A DNA stretch of 64,000 nt. Source: Chondrosia reniformis (Eukaryota > Porifera > Demospongiae > Chondrillida > Chondrillidae). This document shows positions 11,582-25,100 of this stretch, one piece after another (the stretch's first letter is position 1; every line of letters begins with the position of its first letter). The translations under genes and the position numbers were made by a program. The stretch covers positions 3,100,001 to 3,164,000 of the forward strand of contig OX359201.1 of NCBI GenBank assembly GCA_947172415.1, in the 5' to 3' direction. The notes below the pieces were generated by a model. It worked only from the letters and a program-made list of their open reading frames with translations. It did no database searches and was not told the origin of the DNA.

Positions 11582-14345
11582 CTTGTATGTACTAGTTTCT
11601 AGTTATATGTAATATTTTTATGTACTCTTCGTATGTACTATGTGTATGTACTATTTATAAGTACCAGTTATATGTGTATGTACTAGTTATATGTTTGTGT
11701 AATAGTACTGGTTATATATATGTGTACTAGTTATATGTACTAGTTGCATGTACTAGTTGCATGTACTAGTTGTATGTACTAATTTTATGAACTAGTTGTA
11801 TACACTAGTTCTATGCACTAGCACTAGTTATATTTACTAGTTGTATGTACTAGTTGTGTGTACTAGATATGAACCAGTTGTATGTACAAGTTTATGCACT
11901 AGTTGTTTTTACTAGCTATGTGTTAGTTGTTTTTATTATTTATATGTACCAGTTGTGTGCACTAGTTGTATGTACTAGTTGTGTGTACTATTTATGTGTA
12001 CTAGTTTTATGCACTTGATGTATTTACTAGTTGTATAAACTAGTTGTAGGTTCCAGTACTAGTTATACTAGTTACTAGGTAGGTACTAGTTGTATGTACG
12101 AGATACTAGTTGTATGTACTAGTTGTTTGTACTATTTATATGTACCAGTTGTGTGCACTAGTTGTATGTACTAGTTGTGTGTACTATTTATGTGTACTAA
12201 TTCTATGCACTTGATGTATTTACTAGTTGTATAAACTGGTTGTAGGTTCCAGTACTAGTTATACTAGTCACTAGGTAGGTACTAGTTGTATGTACAAGAT
12301 ACTAGTTGTATGTACTAGTTGTTTGTACTATTTATATGTACCAATTGTATGTAGTATTTATATGTACTAGTTGAGTGCAATTGTTGTATGTACTAGTTGT
12401 ATATACTATTTATAAGCACTAGTTGTATGTACTGGTTGTATGAACTACTTATATGAACTCGTTATATTTGTATGTACTAGATATATGTACTAGTTTTATG
12501 TACTAGATATATGTAGTAGTTGTATGTACTAGTTATACGTACTAGTTGTACTTACTATTTATATTTACTAGATATATGTGTATGTACTAGCTGTATGTAT
12601 ATACTGGTTGTATGTGCTAATTGCACGTACTAGCTGTATGTGCTAATTGCACGTACTAGCTGTATGTGCTTTTACTATATAGTTATATTTACTAGTTATA
12701 GGTGCTAGTTGTATGTACTAGTTGTATGTGGTAGTTCTATGTACTATTGTATGTACTAGTTGTATGTACTAGTTGTATGCACTAGTTGTTTGTACTAGCT
12801 GTGTACTAGGTTTATGTAATAGTTGTATTTATTAGTTTTATGTAATAGTTGTATGTACTAGTTGAATGTAATAGATGTATGTACTATTTATATGTACTGG
12901 CTAAATGTAAACTAGTTATATGTACTAGTTGTATGTATTAGTTGTATGTACTAGTTGTATTTATTAGAAGTATGTACTAATTATATGTTCTAATTATTAG
13001 TTGTATGAACTAGTTATATGTACTAGGTTGTAGTTGTAGGCACTAGTTTTATGTATAACTTATATGTAATATGCGTATGTACTATTTATATGTACTAGTT
13101 GCAAGTACTAGTTGTATTCACTAGTTGTATGGACTTGTACTAGCTATATTTACTAGTTGTAGGTACTAGTTGTATGTGGTAGTTGTATGTAGTAGTTCTA
13201 TGTACAAATTGTATGAACTAGTTTTGTGTTCTAGTTGTATGTATATACTAGTTGTATGTACTAGCTATGTACTAGTTGTATGTTATAGTTGTATGTACTA
13301 GTTTTATGTACTTGTTGTAGATTCTTGTACTTGTTAGTCTAGGTACTAGGAAGGTACTGGTTGTATGTACTGGAAACTAGTTTTATGTACTAGTTGTATG
13401 TACTAGTTTTATGAACTAGTTGTAGTACAAATTGAGCGTAATCGATGTACGTACTAATTGTATGAACAAGTTGTATGTACTAGTTCTATGTACTATTTGT
13501 AAGTACTCGTTACTAGTTGTATGTACCAATTGTACGTTGTAGTTTTATGTTCTAGTACTGGTTATATATACTAATTGTAGGTTCTAATTGTATGAACTAG
13601 TTGTATTTAATAATTGGAAGTACTTTCTAGTACTAGTTATATGAACTAGTGTTAGGACTAGTTGAATGTACTGGTTGTATAAACTAATTGTGTATACTAG
13701 TTGTGTGTACTAGTTGTATGAACTAGTTATATGTACTAGTTGTATGTACTAGTTGTGTTTACTAGTTGTGTGTATTCGGTGTTTGTACTAGTTATATTTT
13801 CTATACATTTTATTAACTAGTTGTATGTACTAGTACTAGTTATATTTACTAGTTGTAGGTTGATATTATGTGTACTAATATAGGCTGTGTATGGACTAGT
13901 TGTATGTAATAGTACTGGTAAGCTTGAGTACTAGTTAATTTATTTACTATGTAGGCACTAGTAAAATGTAATACTAGTTGGAGTTCTAGTATAATATCCT
14001 AGTTGTATGTACTATTTATATGTACTAATTTTATGTGTATGTTTCAATCATAGGTACTAGTTTTAAATACAAGTTGTATGAAGTAGTTGTTAGACTAGTT
14101 GTATGTGCTAGTTGTATGTACTAGTTGTATTTACTAGTTATATGTATTACTTGTTTGTACTTGTTATACGTACTAGTAGAATGTACTAGTTGTGTGTAAT
14201 AGTTGTATGTACTAGTTGTATATACTAGTTGTTAGTACTAGCTATATTTTCTAGTTGTATAAACTAGTTGTATGTACTAGTACTAGTTATACCAGATATT
14301 AAGTAGGTATTAGTTGAATGTACAAGTACTAGTTATATTAAATAT
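11582..14345 (+). repeat. Satellite A array, block 2b
   Basis: 13-bp monomer array. It contains a local tandem duplication of about 180 bp: near-identical segments starting around 11,935 and 12,115 share TTGTATAAACT and GTTATACTAGT markers. It ends by an abrupt junction (AGTTATATTAAATATT to ACTCATATTATA) into a truncated linker L. No gene seen. Confidence 0.92.
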
Positions 14346-14518
14346 TACTCATATTATACATCTATCGCAGTATAAAATGTGTTATAATAGTTGCGTATGA
14401 ACTCGTTTTATATATATATATGTATATATCCGTAACATGAAGCCATACATAAATCGCGTTATGAAAACAATAGAGGGGGCTTCCTGTGGCAGACCCTATA
14501 AATTAAAGGGTCCCCTGT
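14346..14518 (+). repeat. Linker L, copy 3 (truncated)
   Basis: Begins inside the first of the paired 56-bp repeats of L (ACTCATATTATACATC), so the satellite B head, the hairpin and the AAAGCTTC part are missing. It continues through the TA run and AAGCCATACATAAATCGC to TTAAAGGGTCCCC and satellite A. Confidence 0.82.
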
Positions 14519-15145
14519 TTGTATTATTTATATGTACTAGTTATATTTTTAAGTATTAGTTATATGTAGTAGGTGTGTGTACTATTTATATGTTCTAGTT
14601 GTATGTTCTAGTTGTATGTAATAGTTGAATGTACTAGTTGTAGGTTCTTGTACTAGTTATACTTGGTACTAGGAAGGTACTTGTTCTATGTACTAGTTGT
14701 ATGTACTAGTTTTATGAACTAGGTCTATGTACTAGTTGCAAGTATTAATTATAATAATTGGATATATGTGTATGTACTAGTTATATGTAGTAGGTGAATA
14801 TACTAGTTGCTTTTACTTGTATGTAGTAGCTATCTACTACTTGTATATACAAGTTGTACGTTCTAGTATTTTGTATTCGTTCTATGAGGTAGTTGTATAT
14901 ACTAGTTTCTAGTTGTATGTACTAGTTGTATGTACTAGGTGCATGTGCTATGTGTATGTACTATTTATAAGAACCAGTTATATGTGTATGTACTAGTTAT
15001 ATGCTTGTGTACTAGTTATCTCTACTAGTTGTTAGTACTAGCTATATTTTCTAGTTGTATAAACTAGTTGTATGTACTAGTACTAGTTATACCAGATATT
15101 AAGTAGGTATTAGTTGAATGTACAAGTACTAGTTATATTAAATAT

Positions 15146-15326
15146 TACTCATATTATACATCTATCGCAGTATAAAATGTGTTATAATAGTTGCGTATGA
15201 ACTCGTTTTATATATATATATATATATATGTATATATCCGTAACATGAAGCCATACATAAATCGCGTTATGAAAACAATAGAGGGGGCTTCCTGTGGCAG
15301 ACCCTATAAATTAAAGGGTCCCCTGT
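15146..15326 (+). repeat. Linker L, copy 4 (duplicate of copy 3)
   Basis: Second copy of the truncated linker, produced by the 800-bp tandem duplication. It is identical in layout to 14,346-14,518 apart from an expanded TA run. Confidence 0.82.
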
Positions 15327-15826
15327 TTGTATTATTTATATGTACTAGTTATATTTTTAAGTATTAGTTATATGTAGTAGGTGTGTGTACTATTTATATG
15401 TTCTAGTTGTATGTTCTAGTTGTATGTAATAGTTGAATGTACTAGTTGTAGGTTCTTGTACTAGTTATACTTGGTACTAGGAAGGTACTTGTTCTATGTA
15501 CTAGTTGTATGTACTAGTTTTATGAACTAGGTCTATGTACTAGTTGCAAGTATTAATTATAATAATTGGATATATGTGTATGTACTAGTTATATGTAGTA
15601 GGTGAATATACTAGTTGCTTTTACTTGTATGTAGTAGCTATCTACTACTTGTATATACAAGTTGTACGTTCTAGTATTTTGTATTCGTTCTATGAGGTAG
15701 TTGTATATACTAGTTTCTAGTTGTATGTACTAGTTGTAAGTACTAGGTGCATGTACTAGTTGTATGTACTAGGTGCATGTGCTATGTGTATGTACTAGTT
15801 ATATGCTTGTGTACTAGTTATCTCTA

Positions 15827-17660
15827 CTAGTTGTATGCACTAGCTGTATGCACTAGTTGTATGAACTATTTATAATTTCTAGGTATATGTGTATTTACTA
15901 GTCATATGTAGTAGGTGGATGTACTAGTTTTATGTCCTAGTTGTATGTACTAGTGGTGTGTAGTATTTTGATGTACTAGTTGCATGAACTAGTTTTATGT
16001 ACTAGTACTAGTTATATTTACTAGTTGTAGGTACTAGTTATGTACGAGTTGGACGCACTTGTTTTACGTATGAACTAGTTGTATGCAGTAGCTATATACA
16101 AGTTGTGTATACAAGTTGTACATTCTAGTATTATGTTCTCGTTCTATGAACTAGTTGTATGTACTAGTTTATAGTTGTATGTACTAGTTTTATGTACTAG
16201 TTGTATGTACTCTTTGTATATACGTACTATGTGTATTTACTATTTATAAGTACCACTTATATGTGTATGGACTAGTTATATGTACTAGTTGTATGCACTA
16301 GCTGTAAGTAGTAGTTGTATGTACTATATATAATTACAAGGTATATGTGTATTTACTCGGTATATGTAGTAGGTGTATGTAATAGTTATTTGCCCTAGTT
16401 GTTTGGTCTAATTGTATGTACCAGTTGAATGTACTAGTTGCAAGTACTAATTGCATGTTCTAGTGGTGTGTATTATTTGGTATGTACTAGTTGTATGTAC
16501 TAGTAGCATGTACTAGTTGTATGCACGAGTTTTATGTACTAGTCTTAGTTATATTTACTAGTTGTAGATACTAGTTGAATGTAGAAGGTGTAAGTAGTAG
16601 TTGTTTGTTCGAATTGTTTGGACTAGTGGAATGTACTAATTGTATGTAATAGTTGTGTACCAGTTGTACGTACTAATTGTATGTATAGACTAGTCATAAA
16701 TATTAGCTATGTACTAGTTGCATATACAAGTTGTATGTTCTAGTATTATGTACTCGTTCTTTGAACTAGTAGTATGTACTAGTTTCTAGTTGTACACACT
16801 AGTAGTAGGTACTAGTTTCTAGTTGTACACACTAGTAGTAGGTACTAGTTGTATGTACTATGTGTATGTATTAGTTGTTGGTTCATGTACTAGTTATACT
16901 AGGTACTAGATAGGTTGTAGTTGTATGTACTAGATACTAGTTGCATGTACTAGTTGTATATACTAGTTTTATGAACTAGTTGTATGTACTATTTATATGT
17001 ACTAGTTATATGTGCCAGATATATGTACTCGTTATATGTACTAGTTGAATGTACTAGTGACTAATTGTATGTACTAGTTGTATGTATAAGTGACTAATTG
17101 TATGTACTAGTTGTATGTACTTGTTGTTTGAACTAGTTGTAGGTTCCAGTAGAAGTTATACTAGGTATTAGGAAGGAACTAATTTTTTGTATTTGTTGTA
17201 TGTACTATTGTTATGTACTAGTTATGTGTATAAGTACTATTCATATGAAGTAGCTATATGTACTAGTTATATGTACTAGTTGTATGTACTAGTTGTATGT
17301 ACTAGATGCATGTACTATTGATATGTACTAGATGTATTTATTAGTTGTATGTGGTAGTTGTATGTACTAGTTGTATGTTCTATTTGTAGATTCTAATACT
17401 AGTTATATTAGGTGCTAGGTAGGTACTAGTTGTATGTACTAGACACTAGTTGTATGTACTAGTTATATGGAATAGTGTGTAATTGTTGTATGTACTACTT
17501 ATATGTACTCGTTATATTTGTATGTATTAGATATTTGTACTAGTTGTATGTACTAGTTATTTGCACTAGTTGTATATACTATTTATATGTACTATTTATA
17601 TGTGTATGTACCAGGTATATGTACTACTTGTATGTAGTAGCTGTATGTACTGGTTGCATG
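15827..17660 (+). repeat. Satellite A array, block 2c
   Basis: 13-bp monomer array between the tandem duplication and the TIR transposon. It includes a short tandem duplication near 16,785-16,850 (GTACACACTAGTAGTAGG twice). The last 130 bp match 1,921-2,035. No gene seen. Confidence 0.92.
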
Positions 17661-17662
17661 TA

Positions 17663-19123
17663 TAGTGCATTTAATTATAAATGAAAAATTTTCTTTTAAG
17701 ACGCTTTATTGAATATATCCTAAGTATATTTTCAGATTTGGTATCAAATGAAAGAGGAAAGACTAAGGAATCCGTGCCTGTTTTCGGTTTTGCGATAGCA
17801 GCTATCGTTTAAAAGATAGGCGGTATTGAAAGAGGTTACCTACTTCAGCCAATCAAATGGCTTCATTCAGTCACGTTTGCATAATTAATTAGGTGAAATC
17901 GAGTAACAACGCAATGTTCCTGCGTATAACCATTATCGAAAAATGGATGTCTATAAATAAACAAATAAACACTTACACATTTTAAGCTTTTTAGAGGTGT
18001 ATACGCTTTTTACGTTGATAACACTTTATTCAAAGGTCAAGCTATAATAGCTAAGGCGATTTAAAGACTAAAAAGCTTTTAAAGTAGGATATTATGTCAG
18101 AAATCGACAGAGAATCGTCCAAAGTCGGCAATCGTGATAACGAGGAACTATCCAGTGAAATATCTGCACACTGTACACTTTAGTTATTCATTTTCTGTAT
18201 TTGAACTTGTTGGTGCCTTTGTCATGCACAGTTATAAGAACTGTGTGGTAAGTAGAAATTAAATAATGTTTACATAACACCTTATTATTTGATTAGAAAA
18301 ATGTGCTATCAAATGTGTTTATCATTTGGGCCAGAAGGTAATAAAGTAAATGCTGCATTTAAAGATGGTCACTGCCTAGTTGTTTGGGAATCTCAAGGAG
18401 TCTTAATTGGTAAAAAATGTCAAATGAAAGTTATTAGTGGTTGTCTATATTAATCCCATTTTTCTGCTAAATTTCTTACCCAAAAAAGTCTAGTAAGTTA
18501 AAATTAATATCTAAGTGTTTAAAATATTGCTGTGAATGGACACATACGAAGGTTAGAATATATAGGATTCTTTAAAAGACAACTATACTTCATTAGTTGT
18601 TGAAAGTGTTGTTAAATAGACTATGAAAATTCAAACCTTTATATCTCATCACACAGAGCGAAACTCACAAAAAGGCTACTTAAAGATTTAGTATATTTCT
18701 TAAATATTCTTAGACTAAAAGAGTAACTTGAAAGGAGTGCCGATTAAAAGCCGTCAAGGTACGGAAATATGGAAACACGCAATAACCTTCTTATAAAATG
18801 TCATATTAAAAAAACGCTACTTACTTTTTGAGTGCTTACAAGGGCTACCAGAAGCCAGCGTTTTGGGCTTCTCTGTTTCTTCTTCAACAAGCACTATTCA
18901 CTTTTATCTTTAACAGCTGTCCTTTTTTTCATGATTGCGCAATCGAAATTTTGCCATAAAAACGAATGTCGCAATTTTTCTTGCCGTTTCCATGGTTATT
19001 TGAGCATAATTATTTTGGTGGGAAGTTTGAAAAAGACTCACTTTTCACATTAATCACTTTTGTCACCCTATTTTGAACCCCACTATACAGTTGGAAATTT
19101 TACATTTATGGTGAAATGCACTA
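17663..19123. mobile_element. 1.46-kb TIR DNA transposon, TA target duplication, unclassified
   Basis: Non-satellite block with imperfect terminal inverted repeats. The left end TAGTGCATTTAATTATAAAT and the reverse complement of the right end TAGTGCATTTCACCATAAAT match at about 25 of 30 positions. It is flanked by TA at 17,661-17,662 and 19,124-19,125. The empty site survives at about 2,028-2,045 (GCATGTACTAATTGC), which confirms a 2-bp TA duplication as in Tc1/mariner-like and related families. No transposase is recognisable. Inside are a CTATAAATAA word at 17,951, a 29-codon frame at 18,094-18,183 (starts MSEIDRESSK), a GTAAGT word at 18,248, a 50-codon frame at 18,301-18,453 (starts MCYQMCLSFG) and an unconvincing 73-codon frame at 18,832-19,053. 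None matches a family I know. It may be a decayed or non-autonomous copy, possibly carrying captured exon-like pieces. Confidence 0.82.
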
Positions 19124-19125
19124 TA

Positions 19126-22100
19126 CTAATTGCATGTACTAGTTGTATGTACTATTACTAGTTATATTTACTCATTGTAGGTGCTAGCTGTATTTACTAG
19201 TTGTATGTGGTAGTAGTATGTCCTAGTTGTATTTATTGGTTGCATGTACTAATTTGCATGTACTAGTTGTATATACTAGATGCATGCACTATTTATATGT
19301 ACTAGATGTAGCTAATAGTTGTATATACTAGTTGAATGTACCAGTTGTATGTACGCTTATACGTATTTGTTATATTTGTATGAACTACATATATGTACTA
19401 GTTGAACGTATTATTTATATGTACTATTTATATGTGTTTGTACCAGTTATATACTAGATATATGAACTTGCTGTATATACTAATTGCATGTACTAGTGGT
19501 ATGTACTAGTACTTGTTAAATTTACTAATCTAAGTACTAGGTTTAGGAACTAATTGTATGTGGTAGTTGTATGTACTAATTGTAGGCACTAGTTGTATGT
19601 ACTAGTTGTATGCACTAGTTGTTTGTAATACCTGCGTACTAGTTTTATGAACTTGTTGTATTCACAAATTGTATGTACTAGTTGTATTTACTAGTTGTAT
19701 GTACTAGTTGTATGTACTAGATATATGTAATAGTTGTGTGTACTAGTTACATGCACTAGTTGTATGTATAAGTTGTATGTAGTAGTTGTATGAAGAAGTT
19801 TTATGTACTAGATGAATATTCTAGTTGTAGGTTCTAATACTAGTTATACTAATTACCAGGGAAGTACTAGTTTTATGTGTTATATACTAGTTGTAGGTAC
19901 TAGTTGTGTTTAGAAATTATATGTATTACATGCAAGTAACAGTTGTGGGTAATTGTATGTACTAGTTGTATATGCTAGTTGTATGTACTAGTGACTAATT
20001 GTATGTACTAGTTGTATGTATTTGTTGTTTGAACTACTTGTAGTTTCCAGTACAAGTTATACTAGGTATTAGGAAGGAACTAATTTTTTGTACTTGTTGT
20101 ATGTATTATTGTTATGTACTAGTTATGTTTATAAGTACTATTCATATTTAGTAGTTATATGTACTAGTTGAGTGTAATTGTTGTATGTACTAGTTGTATA
20201 TACTATTTATAAGTACTAGTTGTATGTACTGGTTGTATGAACCACTTGTATGAACTTGTTATATTTGTATGTACTAGATGCATGTACTATTTATATGTAC
20301 TAGATGTAGGTAATAGTTGTATGTACTAGTTGTATGTATGAGTTGTATGTTCTAAATATAAGTTCAAATACTAGTTATACTAGGACCTAGGTAGGCACTA
20401 GTTGTTTGTACTAGATACTAGTTGTATGTACTAGTTATATGTTCTAGTTATGTGGGAGTTGTATGTATTAGTTGCACGTATATAAGAGTTGTATGTAGTA
20501 GCTATCTACTAGTTGTATATACAAGTTGTACATTCTAGTATTATGTACTCATTCTATGAAATACTTGTATGTACTAGTTTCTAGTTATATGTAATATTTT
20601 TTGTCCTCTTCATATGTACTCTGTACCAGTTATATGTGTATGTACTAGTTATATGTTTGTGTAATAGTACTGGTTATATTTTTGTGTACTAGATATATGT
20701 ACTAGTTGCATGTACTAGTTGCATGTACTAGTTGTATGTACTAATTTTATGAACTAGTTGTATACACTAGTTCTCTGCACTAGCACTAGTTATATTTACT
20801 AGTTGTATGTACTAGTTGTGTATATATACTAGAAATGAAGCAGTTGTATGTTCAAGTTTTAAGCACTAGTTGTTTGTATTAGCTATGTATTAGTGGTATT
20901 TTTTATTTATATGTACCAGTTGTATGAATAAGTTGTATGTACTAGTTGTGTGTACTATTTATGTGTACTAATTCTATGCACTTGATGTATTTACTAGTTG
21001 TATATACTAGTTGTAAGTTCCAGTACTATTTATACTAGTTACTAGGTAGGTACTAGTTGTGTGTACGAGAAACTAGTTGTATGTACTAGTTGTTTGTACT
21101 ATTTATATGTACCAATTGTATGTACTAGTTGAATGTAATTGTTGTATGTACTAGTTGTATATACTATTTATAAGCACTAGTTGTATGTACTGGTTGTATG
21201 AACTACTTATATGAACTCGTTATATTTGTATGTACTAGATATATGTACTAGTTTTATGTACTAGATATATGTAGTAGTTGTATGTACTAGTTATACGTAC
21301 TAGTTGTACTTACTATTTATATTTACTAAATATATGTGTATGTACTAACTGTATGTATATACTGGTTGTATATGCTAATTGCACGTACTAGTTCTATTTA
21401 CTATTACTATATAGTTATATTTACTACTTGTAGGTGCTAGTTGTATGTACTAGTTGCATGTGGTAGTTGTTTGTACTATTGTATGTACTAGTTGTATGCA
21501 CTAGTTGTTTGTACTAGCTGTGTACTAAGTTTATGTACTAGTTGTATTTATTAGTTCTATGTACTAGTTGTATGAACTAGTTGTATGTATGAGTTGTATG
21601 TTTTAAATATAGGTTCAAATACTAGTTTTACTAGGACCTAGGTAGGCACTAGTTGTTTGTACTAGATACTAGTTGTATGTACTAGTTGTATGTACTAGTG
21701 ATATGTACTAGTTATGTGCGAGTTGTATGTATTAGTTGCACGTATATAAGAGTTGTATGTAGTAGCTATCTACTAGTTGTATATACAAGTTGTACATTCT
21801 AGTATTATGTACTCATTCTATGAAATACTTGTATGTACTAGTTTCTAGTTATATGTAATATTTTTTTGAACTCTTCGTATGTACTATGTGAATGTACTAT
21901 TTATAAGTACCAGTTATATGGGTCTCTACTAGTTATATGTTTCTGTAATAGTACTGGTTATATATATGTGTACTAGTTATATGTACTAGTTGTATGTACT
22001 AGTTGCATGTACTAGTTGTATGTACTAATTTTATAAACTAGTTGTATACACTAGTTCTCTGCGCTAGCACTAGTTATATTTACTAGTTGTATGTACTAGT

Positions 22101-25100
22101 TGTGTGTACTAGAAATGAACCAGTTGTATGTACAAGTGTTATGCACTAGGTGTTTGTACTAGCTATGTATTAGTTGTATTTATTATTTATATGTACCAGT
22201 TGTATGCACTAGTTGTATGTACTATGTGTGTACTATTTATGTGTACTAATTCTATGCACTTGATGTATGTACCAATTGTATATAGTAGTTGTAGGTTCCA
22301 GTACTAGTTATACTAGTTACTAGGTAGGTACTAGTTGTACGTACGAGATACTAGTTGTATGTACTAGTTGTTTGTACTATTTATATGTACCAATTGTATG
22401 TAGTAGTTATATGTACTAGTTAAATGTAATTGTTGTATGTACTAGTTGTATATACTATTTATAAGAACTAGTTGTATGTACTGGTTGTATGAACTACTTA
22501 TATGAACTCGTTATATTTGTATGTACTAGATATATGTACTAGTTTTATGTACTAGATATATGTAGTAGTTGTATGTACTAGTTATACGTACTAGTTGTAC
22601 TTACTATTTATATTCACTAAACATATGTGTATGTACTAACTGTATGTATATACTGGTTGTATATGCTAATTGCACGTACTAGATGTAAGTACTATTACTA
22701 TATAGTTATATTTACTAGTTTTAGGTGCTACTTATATGTACTAGTTGTATGTGGTAGTTGTATGTCCTATTGTATGTACTAGTGGTATGCACTAGTTGTT
22801 TGTACTAGCTGTGTACTAAGTTTATGTACTAGTTGTATTTATTAGTTCTATGTACTAGTTGTATGTACTAGTTGTATGTACTAGATGTATGTACTATTTA
22901 TATGTACTGGCTATATGTAAACTAGTTATATGTACTAGTTGTATGTATTAGTTGTATTTATTAGAAGTATGTACTAGTTATATGTTCTAATTATTAGTTG
23001 TATGAACTAGTTATATGTACTAGGTTGTAGTTGTAGGCACTAGTTTTATGTACTACTTATACGTAATATACGTATGTACTATTTATATGTACTAGTTAAA
23101 TTTTTATGTAAGAGTTATAGGTAGTAAGTGTGTGTACTAGTTATACGTACTAGTTGCAAGTACTGGTTGTATTCACTAGTTGTATGGACTAGTACTAGCT
23201 ATATTTACTAGTTGTAGGTACTAGTTGCATGTGGTAGTTGTATGTAGTAGTTCTATGTACAAATTGTATGAACTAGTTTTGTGTTCTATTTGTATGTATA
23301 TACTAGTTGTTTGTACTAGCTTTGTACTAGTTGTATGTCCTAGTTGTATGTTCTAGTTGTATGTACTAGTTTTATGTACTTGTTGTAGATTCTGGTACAT
23401 GTTATACTAGGTACTAGGAAGGTACTAGTTGTATGTACTAGAAACTAGTTTTATGTACTAGTTGTATGTACTAGTTTATGAACTAGTTGTATATAGTAGT
23501 TGAGTTGTATTTACAATTTGCATGTACTAGTTATATATTTGTGAACTAGTTATAAGTACTAGTTGTATGCACTAGCTGTATGTACTAGTTGTATGCACTA
23601 GATATGAATCAGTTGTATGTACAAGTTGTATGTACTAGTTGTATGCACTAAATATGAATCAGTTGTATGCACAAGTTGTATATACTAGTTTTATGCTCTA
23701 GATGTATGTACCATTTACATGTATTAGTTATATGTAGTAGCTGTGTGGACCAGTTATATGTGCTAGTTGTACCTATTGGTTGTATATTCTATTTGTATGC
23801 ACTATTTGTATGTTCTAGTTGTAGGTTCTAAAACTAGTTATACTATGTACTAGGGAAGTACTAGTTGTATGTGCTTAATACTAGTTGTACCCACTGGTTG
23901 TATGATCTAATTATATGTATTAGATGTATGGACAAGTTGTGGGTAATTGTTGTATGTACTAGTTATATGTATTAGTTGTATGTACTAATTGTATGTACTT
24001 TACCAGTTGTTTGTACTAGAACTAGTTATATTTACTAGTTTTAGGTACTAATTATATGTACTTTTTGTATGTGCAAGTAGTATATACAAGTTATGTTTGC
24101 TAGTTGTAAGTACTAGTTGAAAGTCCTATGTTCTAGTTAAATGCACTATTTTTATGTACTAATTATTATGTACTAGTTACATGTACTAGTTGTATGTATC
24201 AGTTTTATGTAGTCCTTCTATGTACTAGTTCTATGTACTGGGTTATTGTACTACTTGTATGTTCTAATTGTATGAACTAGTTTTAAGAACTAATTGGAAG
24301 TACTTTCTAGTACTAGTTATATGAACTAGTGTTAGGACTAGTTGAATGTACTGGTTGTATACACTAATTGTGTATACTAGTTGTGTGCACTAGTTGTATG
24401 AACTAGTTATATGTACTAGTTGTATGTACTAGTTGTGTTTACTAGTTGTATGTACAAGTCGTATGTACTAGTTTTATGTACCAGTTGTGTGTACTCATTG
24501 CTACCTGTGTGTACTAGTTTTATGTACTAGTTTATATACTAGTACTAGTCATATTTACTAGATGTGTGAACTAGTTGAACGTACTAGTTTTATGTGCATG
24601 TTCTGGTTATATGTTCTAGTTGTATGTACAAGTTGTATGTACTAGTTGTATGTACTCGGTGTTTGTACTAGCTATATTTTCTATACATTTTATTAACTAG
24701 TTGTATGTACTAGTACTAGTTATATTTACTAGTTGTAGGTACAAATTATATGTACTAATATAGGCTCTGTGTACTAGTTATATATATATGTGTATGGACT
24801 ATTTGTATGTACTTGTACTAGTAAGCTTGAGAACTAGTTAATCTATTTACTAAGTAGGCACTAGTAAAATGTAATACTAGTTGGAGTTCTAGTTTAATGT
24901 CCTAGTTGTATGTACTATTTACATGTACTAATTTTATGTGTATGTTTCAATCATAGGTACTAGTTGTAAATACAAGTTGTATGAAGTAGTTGTTAGCCAA
25001 GTTGTATGTGCTAGTTATATGTATTAGTTGTTTGTACTAGTTATATGTATTACTTGTTTGTACTTGTTATACGTACTAGTAGAATGTACTAGTAGTAGTT

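Larger units (their letters stand above)
14225..15826 (+). repeat. 800-bp tandem duplication of A + linker L
   Basis: Two near-identical copies, 14,225-15,024 and 15,025-15,826, offset by exactly 800 bp at the start. Each holds the tail of one A array, a truncated linker L and the start of the next A array. Both share the private variant TATCGCAG where other linkers have TATCGACG. Copy 2 has a longer TA run (+8 bp) and a small rearrangement near its end. This is a recent unequal-exchange event. Confidence 0.88.

Noticed and set aside
18832..19053. 73-codon frame in the TIR transposon
   Set aside because: Low-complexity Phe/Leu-rich translation with no motif and no upstream signals.
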